A stretch of 64,000 nt of DNA. It comes from Alnus glutinosa (lineage: Eukaryota; Streptophyta; Magnoliopsida; Fagales; Betulaceae). The notes beneath the pieces were generated by a model that was given only the letters and a program-made list of their open reading frames with translations, made no database searches and was not told where the DNA came from. Of the stretch, positions 58,901-64,000 are shown one piece after another. Numbering within the stretch: the stretch's first letter is position 1; each line of letters opens with the position of its first letter. Where the stretch lies: NCBI RefSeq assembly GCF_958979055.1, contig NC_084896.1, positions 6,390,501 to 6,454,500 on the forward strand. The letters are read 5' to 3'. Position numbers and translations under genes: made by a program.

Positions 58901-60366
58901 TTTTAACTTTCAATTTTTGTTTGCATCCAATACTGACATTATTCATTGGCAAGACTTTGATTCCTCCTGTTTCTGTCGTGTTAACTTTGATGTCTAAAAT
59001 CAGTTTAAACAAATCCCCCCGTTATATGAATCCTCCAAATTGATAAGGCCATCTTGTTGGATCTTCTCTGGTCGATGGAATAATTTCAGCAGTCTGTTGT
59101 GTTGAAGCTGGACTATTTTAGCCTCACATTTATTTAAAATCCTTTTCCCTAGTTTAAGCAAGGTGGTTATTTAGAATCTGAGGATGACATGGACGTAGTG
59201 CTATAGTCTTACCACACATGAAGAAAAACACATTGGATGGAAAATGTCTTCTTTGTTGTCATGAATATACAGTCCATGGTTGTTGTCATTGTGGTATTGT
59301 TTCAGCTTGCTACAGAGCTGTGAGAGTGAAATGTCTCTAATTTATTCTTGTAGTTTTCAGTGGTATACTGGTGAAAATATGATATTTTCTTTGACCAAGC
59401 TTACATACGAGATTTATGCTGCTTCATGACTCTCGTAATGATGATGGAATTAAGAGCTTTTTCCAAGAGGTTCATGAGCTTTATATAAAGGTAAATTATG
59501 GTTTTCAACTTTGGTATTCAATTCTTTTTTCCCTCTCTTTCTAGTTCTTTAAGAATGTAACATGTTCTTTTCGATGGAATGAAACAAAAATATATAAATA
59601 TTTTGCGTAGGTCATTCTGCTTCATCCATTAAATAGAAAAGCCAAAATACATGAATATTCTGTACTGTGACAGCTATAAGAGACAGCTCACTAGAACACC
59701 TGGTCTTCTTCTAAAAGGTCTACATATCACTCCCTAGACACCAAGGAAATTAAATATTATTCCACAGTTCACTGTAACATTCCTTAAATCCCTTCTTTGA
59801 AATTGGTATGTAGATGTCACCAATTTACATAATTTTATGCCTTATGCATGCTCATGATAAGTCTAAATTAATAAATGGCAATCAGAGCTTCTCTAGGTTT
59901 GTTGAATGTTCAATTCTTCCCATTGTATGGTATTGTTGACTCTGACATTTCAGCATTCTCTTACAATATTGTTTTGATGAGTAAGTTGAAATAATGGCCT
60001 TTTTTAGAACTACATCTGTCAAGAGGCATGCCCAACACATATACAAGATTTGTTTGTAATAGGTAGCCATCATTTAGCTGTGCAAGGGCCCCTTCTTTTT
60101 TATGGAGAAGTGCGTCTATGGTGAAATCGGATCATCTCCCGTTCATTTGAACCGGAGAGGATCCAGCTTCGCCTATGGTTACATCTTATTCGGCAGACTT
60201 ATTCTGACATTGCTTTCCATTATCAAGGAAATGAATTCATTTACTGGGTTATATGGTTTTTGGGAATTTTCAGATTCTTCTCAATCCCCTCTACCTGCCT
60301 GGATCTCGCATTGCATCATCACACTTTGATACAAAAGTTCGTGGCCTTGCAAGAAAATATCTGTAG
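55994..60366 (+). CDS. TRAPPC2L: TRAPPC2L-like TRAPP complex subunit (five coding exons; apparent 1-base deletion in exon 3)
   Basis: Small subunit of the TRAPP vesicle-tethering complex, a Rab GEF at ER-Golgi/trans-Golgi. Exons: 55994-56074 ([27 protein letters not shown]), 58513-58598 ([29 protein letters not shown]), 58778-58838, 59405-59490 ([28 protein letters not shown]), 60274-60366 ([33 protein letters not shown]). With one T restored the total is 136 codons, the usual family length. As printed, 58799-58803 reads AGG TTA ATG instead of AGG TTT AAT, so exon 3 is one base short and shifts the frame. Intron 3 is AT-AC. Either an early pseudogene or a sequencing/assembly slip in a T run; everything else is conserved, which favours a slip. 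Confidence 0.9.
56189..56970. repeat. Long inverted repeat (arms 56189-56411 and 56697-56970) in TRAPPC2L intron 1
   Basis: Left arm AATGATGTTGACCATGATAA...ACACTAAAAGTC returns inverted as GACTTTTAGTGT...TTATCATGGTCAATATCATT. Arms of about 225-275 bp pair along their length with small gaps (one caused by a T tract). The loop is about 285 bp. Each arm also contains the short palindrome ATAATGCTTTTAAGCATTAT. Transcribed, it would make a very long hairpin. It may be a foldback/MITE element or an inverted duplication. Confidence 0.85.
56970..58314 (+). mobile_element. TRIM-like LTR retrotransposon (1.35 kb) in TRAPPC2L intron 1
   Basis: LTRs of about 151 bp (56970-57120) and 155 bp (58160-58314) start TGTTAG and end GCAAACA; they share GGTAGGCTACTGTAACAGAA and other blocks. 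Right after the left LTR, TGTTATCAAAGCC resembles the initiator-Met tRNA primer-binding site TGGTATCAGAGCC with two changes. Before the right LTR is TTGAGGGGGAGTG, a classic Copia polypurine tract, present twice (58060 and 58149). The inner kilobase encodes no gag or pol. No clean target duplication found. Confidence 0.8.
57660..57950. repeat. Internal tandem array of the TRIM-like element
   Basis: Repeated CGACC(G/T)(A/G)CCTTGGTGTTTTG(C/T)(G/C)GTGAGAT units of roughly 30-60 bp, about 6 copies, some partial. Confidence 0.65.
58839..59404 (+). other. U12-type AT-AC intron (TRAPPC2L intron 3)
   Basis: The codon for His (C|AT) and the coding frame on both sides need an intron from ATATCCTCTC (58839) to GCTTAC (59404). 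No GT-AG choice keeps the conserved residues AGHTR. The donor fits the U12 consensus RTATCCTT in seven of eight bases. TTCTTTGAC (59387-59395) fits the branch consensus TTCCTTRAY in eight of nine, with its branch A ten bases from the intron end, the expected distance. Confidence 0.85.
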
Positions 60367-61400
60367 AGGTCTTCATGCTCATCTGATTTTGGGAATGAGT
60401 TGAAAAGTTTCAATAGCTTGAGTTAAATCTCCCTTATTTCTTTTACTGTTTTTGATGTTTTGGATAAAAGCTCGATCCAAGGGTTTGTTATTTGAACAGT
60501 CCTTGAGATTTTTTTCAAACATCTGTTATTTTAATATTTGTTTATTTGTAGGCAGCACTCAAGTCAGATTTTTCTAGCTTAGTGTGTAGGGTGTTGATGT
60601 GCTTCTATTCACTGTATTTGTTCTCGGGCCTCTTCAGATTAATCCATGGTAGCTCCGGTTATTTTGTTTAAAAAAAAAAAAAAAAAAAACCTTAAAACAA
60701 TTAAATGAGCATTTATTCCCAGGGAATATTCCACTGCCAATGGAAACCTTTGCCTCTTATCTTTTGTATCTACTGGTGGTTGATTGGACGACTGAGGCCT
60801 TTTTTATAGTTTCCTTCATTTCCTTTGCTGGTAGTTGCTAGACTGAACATGAATTGAGATGGAAATACCCATAACAAAATAATTTACCGAATACAAGGTG
60901 AAGGCTAAAGGGACCAAGTAAGGTTGTGATTGTTTTGACGTAATATTAGTATTTTTTTGGGGGGGAAATAATTTTTCATCAAAAACATTTTGGGAGGAAA
61001 AACCACTGATTTTTAGTTTGGTTGAGACCTTGAAAATAATATAAAAAAATTTGCCTAGCCACTCATACAGACCGACCATCCCTGCATCGCGGACGCCCCC
61101 TCATTCTCTGTGCAAAAGCCACAGCTCGAAGTGTCTACTCATTGCGATTAGGGATGGCAATTAGTATTTGCGTTTTTGGGTTTGGGTTCGGGTCGTGTCA
61201 GGGTAGTGATATAAAATTATATAGGTCAATTCTAATAATACCCATTTAATTAAATGGTTAAACATCTTAACTCTAACCTTTTAATTTTGTCTTGGGTTTG
61301 TATAGGATTCGCGATTCATATAAAAAATTGCCGGTCATTATGTTGCCCGTCGAATTCTGGTCGTGTTGAGGCATGAGTATAAAATTATATAAGCCAGTCA
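60367..61400. other. Spacer downstream of TRAPPC2L
   Basis: Holds the 3' UTR. 61150-61400 is a dispersed repeat (GGGTTCGGGTCGTGTCA words), related to 34000-34160, into which the hAT-like element inserted. No other gene seen. Confidence 0.5.
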
Positions 61401-61408
61401 ACTATAAC

Positions 61409-61620
61409 CAGTGGTGGAGTCAGGAATTTGGTTCGGGGGGTCAAGATTTTTATTTTTAATTTTTAAATGTTTTTATGAAATAAAAAAAAAACTATAGTTA
61501 AACAAAAATTAATTAAAAATATTTAAAAAATATAACTAAAAAAAATTCAATTATTGTTTAAAACATATAAATGTAACATACAATTTATTTCTTTTCTTTT
61601 TTTGAGGAAAAAATAAATAA

Positions 61621-61662
<42 letters not shown>

Positions 61663-63009
61663 CTGTCATGTAACATACAATTTATTCTGTCATACTTATC
61701 CTGACCTTTTACTTTATTCAATTATTTTCGACTAGTCTTCATAATTTTAAACAAAATTTCTTAAGTAAATATATGTTTTTATATTTGTAAAATTTATCTC
61801 GGCACAAACTCATTTAGAAGTTGATTGGAGCATAATGAAATCATTATTGTTTTTCATAAATTCAGGTATATACAATTATATATTTCATACAATTAAAATA
61901 TGTAAGAAAAATTATATATAGTCATAACAATTAATTTAATTGAGCAATCTAAATTTAAAAAGCTTAATCAAAATTAAAGTTTGATTACATATTTGAAATT
62001 TTAAAAAAGCAATTGATTTGAATTGTTAAAGGCTTGAATAAAAAAGAATTGGCAAACTAAAAGAAAAACTTCAAAATTTTGAAAAAAATCTATATCGCAA
62101 TTCTCAATTCTCAATTTGCAATTTTGTTTTTCACTATCAATGACCTTTACCTATTGCTCCACTTTTCCTTCTAGATTTAGGCCTTAATATACTATTTTGT
62201 GCTTTTTTTTTTGTTCTTTATTTTTTTTTGTTTTTTGTTTTTTTGTTTTTTTTTAATTTTTTAATTTTTAAGTAAATGCTTTAGAGTTTAGACTTTTGTT
62301 TTTAAAGGTGTTGGTACTGTGTTGTTAGAAGAGTTTAAATGTACTTTCCAAAAGTCTTTGGAGTTTGGTCTCTCAAGCAAACCCATTGGCCCACGAGAGC
62401 TTCTACACATCCTCCCCTAATCCCCTCCTTATCACCCTTTTATAATAAAAAAATTAATTTTTATTAAAAAGTTGTCTCTGATGTCACATTAGAGACAACT
62501 TTTTAATAAAAACCAATTTTTTTATGAAAAGGGGGTGACAAGGGGGGATGAGAGTCTCCTCTTTAGCATTTCCCTTGGCCCACAAACCTTTTTTTTTAAC
62601 TAATCCCACTAACGCTTCAAATGAAACAAGGCAGCGCAGCTTAAAAAAAAAAGGAAAAAAGAAGAAGAAGAAGAAGCTGAGGCAGTACATGACCTACAAG
62701 CAATCCAACGACAACTTTATTCAAACGGTGTGTTTAAAGGGCATCGTGCTTCCCAAGTACTCATCTTCTTCTTCCCCATTTCATCTAACCTAAACCTAGA
62801 ATCTAGAAAAAATTTCAGACATACATCCCCGCAAGCCGCAGCTGAAGTTTGCCTATGAAATTTGGTGATTGGGTTTCAGTTGTCTCTGATTTTGCACTTG
62901 AGGGGGGGCAAACAGGCCATCTAGAAGATTTTCTACCATGGGTAAGAAACATTTTTGGAGGTTGAGGGGGACATGTGCCCCCTCTCGACCCCCTCTGGTT
63001 CTGCCCTTG
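61409..63009. mobile_element. hAT-like non-autonomous transposon, 1.6 kb, 8-bp target duplication
   Basis: ACTATAAC occurs on both sides (61401-61408, 63010-63017). Ends CAGTGGTGGAGTCAGGAAT and, inverted, CAAGGGCAGAACCAGAGGG are diverged forms of the hAT-like CAGGGGCGGAGCCAGG end. The interior is AT-rich with no transposase; a minus-strand frame at its right end (GGGGGCACATGTCCCCC area) is element sequence. Confidence 0.78.
62625..62675. repeat. A/GAA-rich simple repeat
   Basis: AAAAGAAGAAGAAGAAG tract inside the hAT-like element. Confidence 0.6.
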
Positions 63010-63017
63010 ACTATAAC

Positions 63018-64000
63018 TCAACCCTAACCTTTTAATTTTATGTTCAGTTTGTATCAAATTTGCGACAACTGTGTCAAAAATTGTAAACTTAACAGCGATG
63101 CCTGGACAAAGATTTGCAATGGGCTCACTTACAGTTGTCATTCCTGCAATATCGACCTTTTGACATGATGACATCAAATAGGCTTCCCAATGGCGCAATA
63201 TTATTAATATCGATGGTCACTAACACGCTTTCATCCCCTTGATCAAGCAGATCCAGTACTTCACCTGTGAAGCATGTGGCAATGAAGACCATTTCAATGG
63301 GATATATATGCGCATTGCGCAGCTACAAGTCAAAGATCGGTCGACCTAGCTATGTGAATCTGTGATCTTTGAGAGTGATAAGAGTGTCGGTCGATTGGTG
63401 TAAAAGCACCCGGCAAAGAAAGCCTAGCGGACACCCAAATAGAAACTGCAACCAGATTTGTCATTTGAGGTTCTCTACAGACCAAAAAAGGTACCACCTA
63501 TAGAAATTCAGTACGTACTAAAGAAGACGGAAAGCCGATGATATGACTCGTGGACTTAAGACGGAAACAGATATACTCTTCGGTCCAGTTAGTTATAAGT
63601 GTGGGAACATTTTTGTCTTTTCACTTTTTTTATTATTTTTTATTATTTTTATTTTTTTTTTATTTTTTTACAACAATGCACCTATATTACAACTAATTGG
63701 ATACTTTCCGGTTGAGTTGAACCGGAGTAACTCAACCGGAGAGGATCTTAATACACTTAAGACCCTTTTATTGGAATAGATATAAGATTTTTTGATACCT
63801 TAAGACATAATTCTTGACTATCTTGCCTATATGGTAGGGTTGTCCCTTAACTAGCTTTATGATTATTATTATTTTTTTTTTTAAAAAAAAAAAATAGAAA
63901 AATGATTTTTCTATATTCATTCTACACTAAGATACATAGGGTGTGAGACCCACATGTAGGTCCTATGTACATGGATTTCACATCCAATGTGTTTTGATAG
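63018..64000. other. End of window: spacer with one orphan exon candidate and a hairpin
   Basis: Right half of the dispersed repeat to about 63090, an exon-like stretch at 63133-63264 (minus), and a perfect 11-bp hairpin CCGGTTGAGTT / AACTCAACCGG at 63708-63739. The rest is AT-rich with T tracts. Confidence 0.4.
63133..63264 (-). CDS. Orphan exon candidate, unknown product
   Basis: On the minus strand an acceptor (GCTTCACAG) at 63265 and a donor (GTAAGTG) at 63132 bound a 132-base open stretch reading EVLDLLDQGDESVLVTIDIN NIAPLGSLFDVI, then MSKGRYCRNDN. Composition is gene-like and unlike the repeats around it. I do not recognise the family and cannot join it to other exons; the rest of the gene may lie beyond the window or be lost. 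Confidence 0.35.

Noticed and set aside
60102-60329. 75-aa ORF before the last TRAPPC2L exon
   Set aside because: Reads intron sequence and then the exon in a wrong frame.
63018-63198. N-terminal part of the 127-aa minus ORF as a gene
   Set aside because: It runs from an unspliced intron-like region into hAT-like element sequence; the splice-bounded frame at 63133-63264 is a better candidate.

Overview
The window is nuclear DNA from a eudicot, probably a woody species. Genes have short exons and GT-AG introns, intergenic DNA is AT-rich, and nested plant retrotransposons and MITE-like elements are abundant. No prokaryotic features, CRISPR arrays, rRNA or intact tRNA genes are seen. The species cannot be named from the sequence.

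Layout. 1-1369 (+): the 3' end of a cellulose synthase-like D (CSLD) gene. 2311-9060 (-): a 12-exon ARID/alpha-crystallin-domain gene, rebuilt exon by exon (507 aa), convergent with CSLD; its last intron holds a broken LINE. 9061-14804: mobile-element-rich spacer with an 878-bp element full of CCGGAATC-like units, a 919-bp long-TIR element and a smaller MITE. 14805-20401 (+): FRS5 (FAR1-RELATED SEQUENCE 5), 786 aa in two coding exons; its intron has gained an ORF1-only LINE and a SINE. 21833-24190 (-): an FRS3-like gene convergent with FRS5, which has lost its N-terminal DNA-binding exons; its leader exon remains at 25247-25345. A diverged second copy of the FRS3-like flanks (30420-31890) lacks the coding body and carries a Mutator-like terminus at the break. 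Between them, 28452-29567 (-) encodes a 'putative plant transposon protein' with one premature stop. 35759-36490 (+): an intact single-exon DC1-domain gene.

41176-43751 is a Mutator-like element with about 165-bp TIRs and a perfect 9-bp target duplication. It contains no transposase but carries fragments of two unrelated host genes, a UGT72-type glucosyltransferase and a YUCCA-type flavin monooxygenase, joined in one 167-codon ORF. This is a Pack-MULE candidate and the most novel object in the window.

44515-60366 (+) looks like one expanded TRAPPC2L (TRAPP subunit) gene. It has a probable leader exon at 44.5 kb and an 11-kb 5' UTR intron filled by LINEs, including a 5.8-kb near-full-length element (47810-53614, minus strand) nested in an older plus-strand LINE with a 16-bp target duplication. 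Five coding exons lie at 55994-60366. Intron 1 holds a long inverted repeat and a TRIM-like LTR element, and intron 3 is an AT-AC U12-type intron. Exon 3 seems one T short, which would shift the frame. 60367-64000 holds a 1.6-kb hAT-like element and one unassigned candidate exon.

The genes do not form a pathway: cell-wall synthesis (CSLD), chromatin or transcription (ARID, FRS5, FRS3-like), DC1 zinc-binding signalling and vesicle traffic (TRAPPC2L) are simply neighbours. The common theme is transposons, from domesticated Mutator-derived FRS genes to active-looking LINE, SINE, LTR, MULE and hAT insertions within introns. All exon models come from splice-site reading and recalled family similarity; no alignment or expression data were available.
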